A stretch of DNA of 64,000 nucleotides from NCBI GenBank assembly GCA_002007465.1, contig LNAC01000689.1, forward strand, positions 62,001 through 126,000, written 5' to 3'. This DNA is from Ailurus styani. Its lineage: Eukaryota > Chordata > Mammalia > Carnivora > Ailuridae. The first letter of the stretch is position 1, and each line of letters opens with the position of its first letter. The notes under the pieces were generated by a model. It made no database searches and was not told where the DNA came from. It was given only the letters and a program-made list of their open reading frames with translations. This document shows, piece by piece, positions 11,765 to 24,649 of the stretch. Position numbers and translations under genes: made by a program.

Positions 11765-12945
11765 GCAGGAGATACAACCACACCAAAGGAGGGGTTCATA
11801 TCCAGGAATCCAATGGCTCCTGAGAAGCTGGTAGCCTTTTTTTGCCGAACACCGCTCCCCTGTCACAGGGCGTGTTGGGGTATAAATACCTCTCTTCAGC
11901 ACCCCAACACACCCATCATCACCAACCAACCACGCCCCAGGAGGTGTGAGCAGGATGTGAAGGACGGACCCCACGCCCTCAGAGAGAGGGCCAGCCAACA
12001 TTTTAGCAAGAACTTTATGTTTGCCCTATGTTTTTCTTAGTTTGGTTTCCCTAAAATAAACTCTAAGACAAGGACTTAGATGTGAAGGACGGAGCAGGGA
12101 ACGCGAGTCAGGGGAGGGAGAAAAGCCAATAAGGGACATACCATTGCGTGGGCTCCCGCTGTAGGTGATCAGGCCTCAGTCCTGTGGAGGCCTCCGAGGA
12201 ACAGTGTGGTTGGAGCTCAGCAGTGTCCCATCAGAGGACCAGACAGCTGGAGTTCTTAGCCACCGGCGACAGTCCCAGACTGACTGAGGGCTGCCACTGG
12301 GGACATTTAAGTCCCAGTTCTTGGCCAGTTCCTGAACCAGGCAAGCTAGTGAGGTGCCTGGGGGAACCTCTGCAGAGAAGTTCAGGTGTGGGTCCTTGAG
12401 TCCGGAAGGGTCCGTGTGCACAGAAACTGCCCACCATCACTGCAGGAACTCGGAGCAGGCTGAGGGCCGCCAACATCCATGACAACATTTGAACCCTGCA
12501 TTTTGAGACATTTTCAACTGGACGTTACCTGGGTCTAGCCTCAGAGACCCTGCCAGACTGAGCTGGGACGTGGCCAGTGGGAAACAGAAGACAGGTCCTC
12601 ACCAGGAGAGATGTTTGCATTCCCATGGCCGTGAAAGGCTTCATTTAGTCGCGAGTAGCAGCTACTGGGAGGCATTCCAAGCATTGGAAGGCCTGCTCTC
12701 AGACGCTGGGAGCACCTTGTCTAGGCTCTGCTGCCCTCTGGCTTCCTGGTGAGGTGGGCATTGCTGAAGCTGGAAGGTGGGGGCTGGGAAATGCTGGAGC
12801 ATCCTGCCCCTCCTCCTGCTTCGGGGACCCTTCCAGCAGGGACTGCCCTGCTCTGTGACTCTACTTCCCACTGGACCGCCCATCCCATTTCGTCCAAAAT
12901 GAATCTCACTGGAGTAAAACCAAGGGGAGGGCAGGGTGTTGTTCA
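11765..12945. other. Unassigned non-coding sequence
   Basis: GC-moderate unique sequence. Open frames on both strands overlap one another and show no family features, so none is called. Confidence 0.3.
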
Positions 12946-12949
12946 TTTC

Positions 12950-13300
12950 TGGAGCCTCTAGGAGGGAATTCGTTTTCTTGACTTCCCCAGTTTCTAGAGC
13001 TGCCCTCATTCCTTGGCCTTCTTCTGCCTTCGAAGCCAGCAAGGGCTGGTGGGGGCTTTCTCACATGGTGTCTTTGTGACCTACTTTTCTCACTCCCTTT
13101 TCCATTTCTAAGGGCTCTCTGGTCCACCCAGATAATCCAGGATAATCTGTACATTTTAGGGTCAGCTGATGAGCAACCCTAATTCCATTTGCTACCTTAA
13201 CTCCCCTTTACTGAGTAACATAGCCTGTTCATAGATTCTGGGAATGAAGATGTGGGTATTGTGGTGGAGGCCACTGTTTGGCCAGCTACTCTGTATTTCT
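12950..13300 (-). mobile_element. MaLR-type (MLT1-like) LTR fragment, antisense
   Basis: The order 'cctctaggagggaattcgtttt', 'cattccttggccttcttctgcc', 'cagataatccaggataatc', 'ccttaactcc' and 'gttcatagattctggg' is the reverse complement of the same LTR family seen at 19230-19660. No internal ERV sequence. Confidence 0.65.
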
Positions 13301-13304
13301 GAAA

Positions 13305-14510
13305 CATCAGCAACTCTTGTTATTTCTGAAAAATGATGCTTTTAGGTCCTGGAAGCATGCCCAGTTTGGCGATGTGCAGCAGGTCTGGGAAGGGCCTCTA
13401 TCAAGGACGGTCATGGTGAGTCCTTTCTTTTCCTTTATCCTAAAAGGAAGATGGGTTCTCCTATCTATCTGTTGCATGCTCAGTCCACATAAACACTTCC
13501 TAGATGTAGAACACCCTCCCACGGTGCAGATAAATGTGAACCTAATGTGGCTTTCACACCCAAGCACCGTTCCATCTACCAGGAACGTCAACGTGCACAA
13601 AACGTACGGGCACCAATGAAGGGAGCGAGCAGAGCTGAGGGTCATTCTGCCCTGCGGGGTCCCGGAATTGCCACATCAGCCTCAAACTTCCAAATTCAAG
13701 CCCCAGTCTGTTCAGTATCACCTTGGGGTCAACAGGGAGGCTCAGGCCACTGGGAGAGATGGCTGTAGGACACTGAACGCATTACTCCACCGGAATCTCA
13801 AGTTAAATGTGGGATTTATCTTTAATCGTTTGGGGCCAACGGATGAGGCCACGTAGCAAGTGTTTACTGCCAGTTTCCAGGGAGGCAGACGTCTCCGCAG
13901 GCTCTCATTTCTCTCCTGCTGCCCTGCGGCCGTCCTTGTTCCAGGCCATGTTGCTTCAGGATTTAATCCTGCGAAGTATCCCGTATTTCCCAGGTGTCTT
14001 AGTCTTAACCTTAGAAATGTGCATCTCTAGAGTACTTATTTTATACAATCGGAAGCGATCTGTATTGAAAGAGTTACTGTTCCAGGAAACCCTTGCCACC
14101 GTGAAGGGCATGTCCAGAGGGAGGTGACCACGGATGGAGCAGGACCGAGGGGCTGGGCCCAAGAATCAGACGAGACTGAGGGGAAACTGTCTGGTATCAG
14201 ATAAGACATTTTGTCATTCGTCACCGGAAGCAATTCAAGCTTTTAGGAAGCATGGGGACTTGGGGACAACTGGGAAGGGAGGGATGCAGAGACACGAGGA
14301 AACTGCTGCTCCTCTCTGCCTCTCTGTCTGTGTGTCTGTCCTCTTCTCCTTTACCTGCAGGCTGGCTTTCCCGTCGGTTCAGCCTGTGTGGTAGCATATG
14401 GCCCCACAGGGGGGCTGCCTGTCTCTCAGTCCCAGTCTACCGGGGGAGGAGGAGGGTCTGATTGGCCGGTTTCAGTCGAGCATTGACCCCATATCCAGCC
14501 AACTATGGGT
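13305..14510. other. Unassigned non-coding sequence
   Basis: No repeat family, exon or RNA gene recognised. Confidence 0.3.
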
Positions 14511-14513
14511 TTG

Positions 14514-14592
14514 GAGGGGATGACCCAGGACCTTGCAATCATGACCTGAGCCGAAGGCAGACGCTTAACCCACTGAGCCACCCAGGAATCCC
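14514..14592 (-). repeat. CAN SINE head only
   Basis: Only the tRNA-like 5' part of the SINE is present (acccaggacc through gccacccagg), without body or A tail. Could be a 3'-truncated insertion or a later deletion; no target duplication is visible. Confidence 0.85.
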
Positions 14593-14768
14593 TAGATACT
14601 GATTTTTACAATTTGATTTACTTTTGGAAATTTAAGTTTCCTGATTTCAGTTGACATATTTGTGAATCTAATTTACTGCAAATTCCCACTGACTATGCTA
14701 TGCATCTTGATATGCTTAGAACGTATTGCTTTGGATGGTTATGTTAATTGTCATTTCAAATCAATTTC

Positions 14769-14769
<1 letters not shown>

Positions 14770-14809
<40 letters not shown>
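14770..14809. repeat. (GT)n microsatellite
   Basis: About 19-20 uninterrupted gt units. Likely length-polymorphic. Confidence 0.97.
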
Positions 14810-14812
<3 letters not shown>

Positions 14813-15114
14813 ACTGTTACAAATCACCATTCTGCATCACAGTTTAGTAGTAAATTACAGTATATTGAACTAAAGTGTTTCGGTTGTAATGGAGAGTGGA
14901 GAAAATTATCAAAATTTACTATCCATCCCGAAGAGCTTATAATGTTCATTGTCTTTCGTAAACATGGAAATTAAGACAATTAGCAAAAAGAAGTGAACTT
15001 TGTTTCGGTTTACAAACACAATCAATTCTATTCATCTCTACTTTTCTGGTCTTTATGGAACCCATTGTTCCTTCTGTGACAGTTGGACAGATTGAGAGAT
15101 TATTCTCCTAGCCT

Positions 15115-15302
15115 TTTTTTTTAATTTAAAGATTTTATTTATTTGACAGTGAGAGAGGGAACACAAGCAGGGGGAGTGGGAGAGGGAGAAGCAGGCTTCC
15201 CGTGGAGTGGGGAGCCTGATGTGGGGCTTGATCTCAGGACCCTGGGATCATGACCTGAGCCGAAGGCAGACGCTTAACAACTGAGTCCCCCAGGCGCCCC
15301 TC
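15115..15302 (-). repeat. CAN SINE
   Basis: Full-length antisense copy, tail 'aaagattttatttatttgac' to head 'caggcgcccc', of the older 'gggggagtgggagagggagaagcagg' subtype. Confidence 0.93.
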
Positions 15303-15304
15303 TC

Positions 15305-15855
15305 CCACCCTTTTTAAATTAAACACGCTCAGTCATTATTTATAAACTGCTTCCAATTGCAGGGCCCTGCGGGAGATGCAAGGGAACAGACCCGATTTCT
15401 CTCCTTAAATATTTAAGCTCACACAGAGATATCAAGGTTCCAGTTCAGGGGACATTTTTTAGGTATTTCCATGTAAGTTCTTATTTATGTCATCCAATAG
15501 CCTTTTAAGTTAGAGAAACTACTTTCAGTAAATATAAGGTATATTATAAGGTAGTTAAAACACTGCGACCAGGAGCTGAGGCGTGGTAACATTACACAGA
15601 CAATAAGTGACAGGATTCTGAGTGCATTTCTAGCGCCCTTGCCATGCTCAAGACAGAGTCACGTGCCCACGTGTAAAGAAAATGCTAGAAGGGCTTGGAG
15701 GAGGTCATATAATAATAATTTGAAAAATCTCCCCAATGAATGATACATGAATCTCAGTTTCTTCTTAGAATCTCTGCTGGGTACGTTTGGCCCCATTATT
15801 CTAGTTATTCCCCGGGCAGATCTGAATTTTGTAGGTTTGCCTTTGTAACAGAACC
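15305..15855. other. Unassigned AT-rich sequence
   Basis: Unique sequence with no supported gene. Confidence 0.3.
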
Positions 15856-15858
15856 AGC

Positions 15859-16510
15859 GTGCGTTCACTGCTTGGTGAGTCAGAAACCACACCAGGTGAA
15901 TTGTCGCACAAAGGAAGCTTTATTTGCAGCGAATAAGGAGACCACCCATGGTTTCCAAAGTGGTGACTTCCTGAGAGAGGGTGAATGCATTCCTTTTGTT
16001 TGGGGTTAGGATGAATGTTTGGATAGGAGAGCCTTGTCATCCCGCGTAGAGGTGGGTGTAAGGCCAATGTCTACATTGTACGTTATGTAAATGAGGTTTG
16101 TGTTCCTCCTGGGTGGGGATTTTATTTTTTAAAAAGATTTATTTATTTATTTGACAGAGAGATAGAGAGCACAAATAGGCAGATAGGCAGGCAGAGGGAG
16201 AGGGAGAAGCAGGCTCTCTGCTGAGCAGGGAGCCCGATGTGGGTCTCAATCCCAGGACACTGAGATCACGACCTGAGCAGTGGCTTAACTGACTGAGCCA
16301 CTCAGGTGCCCCCTGGGTGGGGATTTTAGCATTCTAATGAGGTAAAGGTAGTCGTCGGTCATTCTAGAGGCCCTCCGTGGTCTGTGCAGGGGCGAGTTGG
16401 AGGTTACGCTCACACGGGTCTGGGGGTCTGGGCTGGTTGGGGGCCTGGTCAGGACAGTCGCTGCTGCTTGGAGGTGGTTTCGGTTTCCATTTGCCTGAGT
16501 TAAGAGACAA
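15859..16510 (-). mobile_element. ERV-type solo LTR, antisense (split by a SINE)
   Basis: On the minus strand there is a polyadenylation signal in 'aataaagcttcctttg' (15914-15930) followed by a short U5-like end near 15859. No coding ERV sequence is attached, so it is a solitary LTR. A CAN SINE sits inside at 16125-16311. The outer boundaries are approximate and the family is not assigned. Confidence 0.5.
16108..16328 (-). repeat. CAN SINE with 17-bp target duplication
   Basis: Antisense SINE at 16125-16311 flanked by perfect cctgggtggggatttta (16108-16124 and 16312-16328), showing that the SINE landed in the LTR. Confidence 0.97.
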
Positions 16511-16511
16511 G

Positions 16512-16602
16512 GTGGAAGAATCATTGAACACGGCATCAAAAACCAGTGATGTGCTATACGTTGGCTCAATGAACATAATAATAATAAAAAAGAAAGAAAC
16601 AA
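16512..16602 (+). mobile_element. Carnivore L1 3' end fragment
   Basis: 'gaatcattgaacacggcatc', 'aaaaaccagtgatgtgct' and 'gttggctcaatgaac' followed by aataataataaaaaa is the terminal part of a carnivore L1 3' UTR with its A-rich tail. Severely 5'-truncated. Confidence 0.8.
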
Positions 16603-16604
16603 GC

Positions 16605-18630
16605 TAGAAAGCTTGAAGAAAAATGTGGGACGAGGGTGGGATGAGGACAAGCAGGTGGGCAGTCAAGGTCAGGTCCTAGGGTGCGGCTGCTGACACCCGC
16701 ACTTTCTTGGCCTGCTCTCTATGTTCTCTCCTGTTATTCTCACCTATTTCTCCTCCGCATACTTGGAGAGCTGTTTTTAGACAGTCACTCAGTTTTCTGC
16801 AGAATTAATGTGCCCCTTCCCGCCTCCCTCTCTACGGTGCATTGTTCCAATTACAGAACTGCTCCATTTTCTTGATTCCTTGAGAAAATCAAGCAGGAGC
16901 TCTCTAAGCTTTTCTTCTAAATCCTACACAAAGTATTTTTGAGATCATGCCCTTCTTTCGTGTTTTTAGATTCAAAGAACTTTAAAAATCAAGGCTTAGT
17001 TGTTACATGAGTCACCTGATCTTACCTAATTTCTTCTTCTGAAAATAAGTTTCATGCTAGTAGTCACTTCGTGGGGTTGGTGTGGGAGGTAAAGGAGTTA
17101 GCACACATAAAATGCTGGAAGTCTGGTCCAGTCCGGAGACAGAAACCACGTAGTAGGCTAAGCTGGGGAAGTTACAGGTCAAATGGATTAATCATGATAA
17201 AAGAGCAATTATATGGTAGAAGGAAAGTCCGTGTGGCCCTCCAGGCTGAGGGAGGCAGGAAGGACAGACCTGGAAAGGGCTCAGCCTCGGCCAGAGGACA
17301 GGTGGGTCAGCTCATGGGGAGCAAGAAGTTCACCTGCTTGGCCAGGCGGGGACTGCTGGGCGGGCAAAGCTGCAGGCCGCCCCCTAGAACACAAGCAGGT
17401 GCAGCGTGGGCATGCATTGGGAGAGCCAGCATCCGCAGAACGGGAGCCCCTGCGGGCCCGTGGGCTGGGGCTGGGGCCCATGGCGTCCGTGTTGAGAGGG
17501 ACTTTGGAAGGGTAGGGCCAGGCCAAGGCTGCAAGGTCTCAGGGTCTGTGGCTGGTGCAGGTGCTCCGGAATGAACTCAAACCTCTCCCGTGGACCCCAG
17601 TTTCTGCGGGCAAGGGCTGGAGAGCCTCCTCCTTGGGTGTGTTTCTTAAGACCTCTCTACTGAGAAGGCTGGACGGTGTGTTCCCTTGAAAGGAGAAATG
17701 TTCCAAGAATTCCATTGTCACAGAACTTACACTGAGAAGGTGATTCAGAGCTGAGAAAGGTTGGATGAATTATTAGTGAACTTAAACCTGTTCAGGCCTG
17801 GCTCTGGCTCTGTCCTTCCCTAGTGTTCCTTTCTTTAATAGTCTTTGAATAAGGAAACATCTGTTTGCCTGGTGTGGGCCAACAGTTACACTGGGTGTCT
17901 TCAGGTCTTCTTAGTTTTAATTTGGGAGCTAGCAGATTCTTTCTTTCATACAAAAGAATCAGTATCGAGGGTGAAGATATAAACAGCCCTTGGCCCGATT
18001 TCTGTCTTTACAGGCGTTTTCCTAATGGAGTCTTCTCTACCCTGCTAGATGATCGCTCTGATTATTAGAGACGGAGGCAATATGCAGAGTTTTTTGTACA
18101 AAATCAGAGACACCGCTCATTCCTGGCGCCTGCCCTCTGGCCCGATCCAGCTCAGCCAGGCCCAGGGGATACCAGGATGCAATGAATGTTTTCATGGATC
18201 ACATGGGCTCCACGTTGGATCCTCCTCCGTGCATTCGGCCGCAGGTTCCATGGCGTCCTGGGAGCAGCAGTCTCTGAATGAGAATGTGGGGCCAGGGAAC
18301 GAGGTCAGCAGGGTAAGTCAAGGTCAGGGATTAATTTCCCAGTCAGCGGCCATTCATCCCACTGTTGGTAGAGCATCTCAGGAGACTGATTTCCAGAACT
18401 GCAGTTACTTTTTGTTGTTTTGTGTACCATTTCAAATATTTTACTGGGAAGTTGGGAAAAGGAATATAAGGGGCTACTGGCATACTATCTTATTATTGTG
18501 AGTCTACAATTTGGCTGCTTTCTATTACTTCTTCCAAGTACTACTACTAATATTTTTATATTACATTTAATTTTAATTTCTATAATTTGTTGTTATTATA
18601 GCTACCATCTGATAAGGGCTTGCCATATGG
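16605..18630. other. Unassigned sequence with GC-richer core
   Basis: GC rises at 17230-17570. Open frames of up to 167 residues occur there, but they overlap in several frames and look low-complexity, so I do not call a gene. A CTCF-like gccgccccctagaac is at 17376-17390. Confidence 0.3.
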
Positions 18631-18634
18631 AAGT

Positions 18635-18810
18635 TGGCAGGCATTCTCGTCCCCCTTTAACACAATACTATGAGGTGAGGCATGATCTTCATTTAATGGT
18701 CAAGGAACCAAAGCTTTGTACATTTTATTAAACTACAGAAGGTCACGCTGTTAGTTGCCAGAACTCAGATTCAGGTTAGTGTAAGTCTAAAGTCCATGTT
18801 TTATGTTATG
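18635..18810 (-). repeat. MIR SINE remnant
   Basis: Antisense MIR: 'ttcatttaatggtcaaggaacc', 'gaaggtcacgctgttagttgcc' and 'actcagattcaggttagtgtaagtc' follow the consensus order. Confidence 0.7.
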
Positions 18811-18829
18811 CTGCTGTATTATTTTACTT

Positions 18830-19022
18830 TTAAAAAAATTTTATTTATTTGACAGAGAGAGACACAGTGAGAGAGGAAACACAGGCAGGGGGAGTGGGAG
18901 AGGGAGAGGGAGAAGCAGGCTTCCTGCTGAGCAGGGAGCCCAATGTGGGGCTCGATCCCAGGACCCTGAGATTATGACATGAGCTGAAGGCAGAGGCTTA
19001 ATGACTGAGCCACCCAGGCATC
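18830..19022 (-). repeat. CAN SINE
   Basis: Full-length antisense copy (aaaaattttatttatttgac to gccacccaggca), abutting a second SINE head on its right. Confidence 0.92.
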
Positions 19023-19162
19023 CTCCCCCCCTTTTTAAGTAGGCTCCACACCCAGTGCGGAGCACAACACCGGGCTCAAACTCACGACCCTGAGATGGAG
19101 ACCTGAGCTGAGATCAAGAGTCGGCCGCTTAGCTGAAGCTGACTGAGCCACCCAGACACCCT
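19023..19162 (-). repeat. Older CAN-type SINE, tandem with previous
   Basis: Short antisense copy of the subtype with 'ctccacacccagtgcggagc' and 'gagatcaagagtcgg', lacking the CT-rich body. It lies head to tail with the copy at 18830. Confidence 0.8.
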
Positions 19163-19229
19163 GTTTTACATTTTATTTCCTGAATTCATACTATTTTCCC
19201 TAGGAATAGTGTATAAACTTTGTGGCAGG

Positions 19230-19660
19230 CTGAATAGTCAGTCACTCCCTGAAAGATATGGAAGTTGTCATTCCCGGAACCTGTGAATGTTATATTGTAT
19301 GGCAAAAAAAGAGCTTTGCCAATGTGGTTGAGGTAAGGCTCTTGAGATGGGAGATTGTCCTGGATTATCTGGTGGGCCCTAAACGTAACCACGTGGGACC
19401 TTCTAAGAGGGCATGGTGGGAGACCTGGCGTGAGAAGGGGATGTGACCAAGGAGGCAGAGACTGGAGGGATGTGGGCACCAGGAGTTGGAAGAGGCTGGG
19501 AACAAAGCCCTGCAGGGAACATGGCTCTGCTGTCCTCTTGGTTTTGGTTCAGTGAAACTGATAAACTGATGCAGTCTCCATGACTGCAAAAATAGTTTTT
19601 TCTTGTTTGAAACTCCAAGTTTGTGGAAATTTGTTAAAGCAGCCACAGGTAACTACTAGA
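19230..19660 (+). mobile_element. MaLR-type (MLT1-like) solo LTR
   Basis: 'tgtggcaggctgaatagtc', 'cggaacctgtgaatgttata', 'tcttgagatgggagattgtcc', 'ggattatctggtgggccc' and 'ccaagtttgtggaaatttgtta' are the landmarks of this old mammalian LTR in order. It has no internal region and is not coding. Confidence 0.75.
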
Positions 19661-19664
19661 GGCA

Positions 19665-21725
19665 CCTAGAATGTTCTCTCTAAATCCTTGGTGGTTTCCA
19701 AGGTATATACCCTCAGGGGTAGAGAGGGCAGTTGAGTCTGCTGTGGGCATGCATGGCTCATCAGCAGTCTACCATCCCACTGAAGGTCAGTCTAGAAGAG
19801 ACCTTACAAATCATTGACTCATACTTCCCGTCTAGTGCCTCAACCTCTCCTTCCACATTCTCTTCAAGTGCTCGCCAGATTTCTGCTTAAACATTTCCTT
19901 TCAGTGGCAGAGACTTCACAGCTTGTCACGGTGTGGCACTCATGGTTAGAGAGCTTGACGAATGAGAAAATTTCCCTTCCTATTTAACGTCTGTCTGCCT
20001 GTCTGTAGGTCTATGCATTGTCTGCCATAGTGGGCTCTGGGGCTTCCAAGGATATGTCTGTTTCCATGTCCTCAGGATATGTGAGGACTGGCTTTACTTT
20101 CAGCCAAATCACACTGTAGTCAATGAATTCATAATGGACTAAAAATCTTAAGATTTTTCATGATTACTGTTCTTAAACACATCTTCCCTCTTACGTTGGA
20201 GCAAAATTAGCTTTTTAGATGCAAATCAACTTTATATATTCACCTGTGATAGTGGGTCATGATGGATTTGGTGTGTGGTTCCAGCTTACTGAGGTTCTCC
20301 CAGGTCCTGGCTCAGTCACCTTATGTACTGTGTCCCTGTTTCACATTGCACGTATGGACCTAAAACAGCATGCTGTACTTGCCAACGTCTGAGTCTCTAA
20401 AAACCTGGAATGAGACTGGGCCAAGGAAAGCCTAGCAACACAATGTTAGAAACCTTTCCCACTAATTACAAACCCACCTAAGCATAGGATCACCATGGTG
20501 TCCATGAGGATATCATGAGAACCTTTACAAATGTCTTGCTAAAAATCCAAATAACACCAAGTGAACGATTTTCTCTTGACCCATTACATTCAAATATCTA
20601 GTTGTTTCCTTGAAGTAGAAAAAAAAAGAAGGTAAGGTTTTCGAGTGGTATTTTTGCTTCCAGAGGCTATACTAGGGTTGAGAGGAGGGAGTCCCCATGG
20701 GCACTGAAGCATTGGCTAGAAAAGAAACCAGTCTGCTGAACATAATGAACACAATGAACGTGAGGATTTGGGAGGTCCAGCACGAGATCCCCAGCTTCGC
20801 TGGATGCCTGGCCCCACTCGACCACTCAGCCACTTGATGTGAAACCTGTCCGTGAACATCCTTCCAAGTCTGGATTTAAGCAATTAAGATTTTTTAAAAA
20901 ATCAAAGATTAGTCATCACTCACATTTTTTTGAAATTCAAATTAGGATTAACCAAGAATAGGTTGGTGAAAGGCTGATTTATCCTTACCTGCCAGGTTTT
21001 TAGCAATGGGGGTATTTAGATGACCCAAAATAACTGAATTTGAGTTCATCATACTTTTTTTAAAGTGGTGGATGAGCTAGAAGTAAGTATGCAGAGGAGG
21101 AGAGCAATACTTTTAACTGTGAAGCTCATGATTCGAAGATTATTTCCTTTGGGAAAATCATTTTAATGATTGATTTTTATTTAGCAGAGTAAAATGGAAA
21201 TTCTCTGTGGAATGCAAGGATCATTACACGTAACCATGTAAAATCACTCTAATTTGAAAAATTGATAGGAAAAACCAGATAATCTTTAAGATTTCTTTTT
21301 GCCCTGAAAACCACAGATTTTGCACTGGGGCAAATGGCTCCAGTTACAGACAGTGGTGTCTCAATTCAGGACCTTTCTACCAGTGCCAGAGTAAGTGTTT
21401 ACACTGCACTGGACAGGTTACAGAATCACTGACAAGCACTCGATTCAAAAGATCCACAACAACGTGGAAAAGAGTTTATGTCTATAAAACCTAATTAAAT
21501 GTGGGCACACATTCAAATAGAACCTGGCTGGGTAACTGCTGGGGATTTAACCAAAAAGGTGCATTTTGAGGTGTGTTTTCAGATTGTGGGGGAGTGCGAA
21601 TTAACAAAGAAGATGAGGAAGAGCTTTTCAAAAATAGATGAATTTCAGTCTCGAAAATGAGAACTAAAAAGTGGAAGAAATGTATGACTCATATCGGTGC
21701 TGGTATTTTTGCAAGGGAAGAAATG
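19665..21725. other. Unassigned non-coding sequence, SINE-free
   Basis: AT-rich unique sequence with no recognised exon or young repeat. Confidence 0.3.
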
Positions 21726-21739
21726 CTAATGCACCTAGC

Positions 21740-22340
21740 CATCTTATTTCATTTGTGTAATAGTCATTGAGAACCTACTATGTGTTAGCCATGGGGCTGA
21801 GGATGGTGTTGAATAAAGCAGAGAACAGACCCTTGTGGAGCAGAGACTAGCGGGGGTGACGGACATGAAACCAGTAATTATACTGATAAATACATAATTA
21901 TAAAATGTGATGAGCACAGTAAAGAAAAATGACAGGGTGTCATGAGAGGGTTTGCCAAGGGACGCAACTTAGACTGGGTGCACCGGGGAAGCCTTTAAGG
22001 AAGTGACATCTCGGTTTTTAGGTAGCGAGTGAGTTGAAGTTAAAGAGATGAGGGCTGTGGGAAGGGCAGCTCAGGGAGAGACATCAAGGTCACTGTGGGA
22101 GGCTGAGAGAGCATCAGCGATGGGGGAGTGGGATGAGAGGGCATCAGCGAGCTGGGCAGGGCTCTGGCCATACTGGACATGCGACACCCATATGATTATG
22201 GGTCTTACGGGGGCGGGGAGGGGTGTGCTGACCTATCTGCATTTCACAAAGAGCATTCTGGGTTTGTGGGAGGATGGACAGGAGGAGGGCAAAGTGGATG
22301 CAGAACAAGTCATAAGGACGTCTCCGTAGACCGAGATGAT
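21740..22340 (+). repeat. Ancient mammalian interspersed repeat, family unnamed
   Basis: Starts with 'gagaacctactatgtgttagcc' and continues with phrases such as 'cccttgtggagcagagactag' and 'gggaagcctttaaggaagtgac'. I recognise these as a widespread old mammalian repeat but cannot name the family from memory. A related start occurs at 57540. Confidence 0.5.
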
Positions 22341-22344
22341 GGCG

Positions 22345-23060
22345 CCTTTGTCCTGTAGTCTTCCTGCTTTTGGTCTCAAATTATTGCAAAAATGACATGT
22401 CCCCTCATATGTTTTTAATATAACATTTATATCTTTCATTATGCTTAACAATTACAAAGGACATAGTTTCTGCTGTATTGTAAGTTTAAAATGAAATTGC
22501 TGCATCTCTATTTTTAATGGGTTAAACAGGAATCTAAAAACTGTAGTGATTTGATACCCACTATTATCCATTTGAAAAATCCAGGAGTTAGCTCTTCTTT
22601 ACCAGGGGGAACTTCATATCACTCCTTTTTCTCTTCTGAGTCTATGCCAAATTCCCCACAAGATTGTCTTAATTTGCATGTTGTTATGCTTGAGAATCTC
22701 TTCCTGATTCACTTATTACATGTCTCTGCAACAAAAATATGCATATAAATTACCAAAAAGCTCTAAGTTCAATGTGGATTGGGGAATTACAATTATAACT
22801 AGTACACAATCGATCAAAATAACACAAATCCTCTAGAGATGTCTATAAACAATTATTAGACAAAATAAAATTGTTTTGGAAATCAACTTTTAATGAGATG
22901 AATGAGATACTTTTTTTCCAAGTACTTTATGTGTCCATGGGTAAATGTGATTTATATCGGTTATTGATGGCATGAGACAGGGTTCAGAAACAATTCTGGT
23001 CTTATTTTTCATTCTTATACATAGAAGAGGGGACATCATGTTCATATAAATACAACAGGT
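22345..23060. other. Unassigned AT-rich sequence
   Basis: No supported feature. Confidence 0.3.
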
Positions 23061-23293
23061 AAGAATGAAAGGGTTTTTTTTGTTTTGTTTTTTGTTTTTT
23101 AAGATTTTATTTATTTGACAGAGAGAGAGATTACAAGTAGGCAGAGAGGCAGGCAGAGAGAGAGGAGGAAGCAGGCTCCCCGCTGATCAGGGAGCCTGAT
23201 GCGGGCCTCGATCCCAGGACCCCTGAGATCATGACCTGAGCCGAAGGCAGAGGCTTTAACCCACTGAGCCACCCAGGCGCCCAAGAATGAAAG
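23061..23293 (-). repeat. CAN SINE with target duplication
   Basis: Antisense copy (23072-23282) of the mustelid-like 'aggcagagaggcaggcagagag' subtype. Flanked by perfect aagaatgaaag at 23061-23071 and 23283-23293; the T-rich tail shows ttttgtttt substructure. Confidence 0.96.
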
Positions 23294-23299
23294 TTTTGT

Positions 23300-24645
23300 T
23301 GTAGTAATTCTTTAAACCCCTGAGTTCCATGCAAAAATGCAAATAGTAATTCATCATAAAAATTATTTTTCATAATCTACCAGCTAACAATTCTATGAAG
23401 TCTTCCTTCAATTTTTTTGAAAGCAAAACATTGGAGAAGATTGATTTAAAATCCTGGAGGCCCCAACATTCACAGGACTGGAGGTCAAGGAAGCCCCAAA
23501 CCTTATATTTAACTCTGTAAAAATATGCAGTTTTTTCTTGCTAATTGCAGCAGCTAGTTTCTAAAAAGTTGCCACAAACATTAATTTAACAAATACTGAA
23601 CCACTGCTCCAAGGGAAATACAGGTTTAGGTTCCTGAGAGCATTGACTCACATTTTTATCAACTGATCAACCATAACCTCATTTTATGTGTGTTACTGGT
23701 CAAGGTATTTAATATATATTGCGATTCATTAACATTGACCTCAGAGCCAAGAGCCTTGAGCTAAGCAAACCTCACACACCTACTTTCTCTGTAAGACACA
23801 TCACAGCCTTCTTGCCTTTGGGAGCACTAACCAACGATTCAGCACTATGTTTGGGGGCCACTTTAAACCACAAAACCACCAGCAAAAAGCACAATAATGT
23901 GAAAAATATGGCACTGAGTTGATCAGGAGAGACCCCTTGTTTACAGCACGAGAGCAGAAATGAGAAGGCAGTGTGTCCCCCTAGTCCAGCCTCGGCCAGG
24001 AACCTGCGACTCAAAATTGTCATCACTCTGTGCAGGCCTCACATAACCACAAAACATTGCAAGTATTGATTTGGGGGTTATGCCTACATTTTTGCCTACA
24101 TTTTAATGAGTAGGCAAATTCACAAACCTGGAACCCATGAATAATGAGGATGGGCTCTCAGGTTGATACATTACTTAATAAAATAGGTTCTATGGATCTC
24201 TATCATCATAGATATATCCCTGTATCTATATAGACTTTCATAATGACACGGAAGTCTAGATTTAAATTTAAAAGTATCAGACCCCTTGGAGTTCCATGCG
24301 GGAGTGTAGCTGGAAGAGTCCATTCAGTTTGGCATGTCTGGGAGAGATGGGCAGAGGCTTGGTGTCCCAACTCCCTACTCCCTGGGTTGTGTAGTAGTGG
24401 AGGGAGGTCTCAAGGTTGTGCTGATCACCTACTCATTAAAATCATTCATTTTCTCAATTTTAGACTTGTATTGCCTCCAAAATATTGGATTTTTATCAAA
24501 TAACTTAATTATGCTATTATTATTATATATTTTTACTAACAGGTGTCTCATTTAACACAATGTTTTCAGAAACCATTAGATAAATAGAAGTATTTGAACA
24601 ATTTTTAGTATGCTTTTGCCAATATAATTTAAAGACTCTTATTTT
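23300..24645. other. Unassigned AT-rich sequence
   Basis: No exon or recognised repeat. Contains a short tandem 'tgcctacattttt' duplication at about 24081-24106. Confidence 0.3.
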
Positions 24646-24649
24646 CTGT

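Noticed and set aside
11549..12001. 150-residue minus-strand open frame
   Set aside because: Overlaps an hAT element and an opposite-strand frame; no recognisable protein.
14662..14974. Frames containing poly-Cys-Val or Val-Cys runs
   Set aside because: Translation of the (GT)n microsatellite.
17071..17574. 167-residue open frame
   Set aside because: GC-rich chance frame with competing frames of similar size on both strands; no splice or protein-family support.
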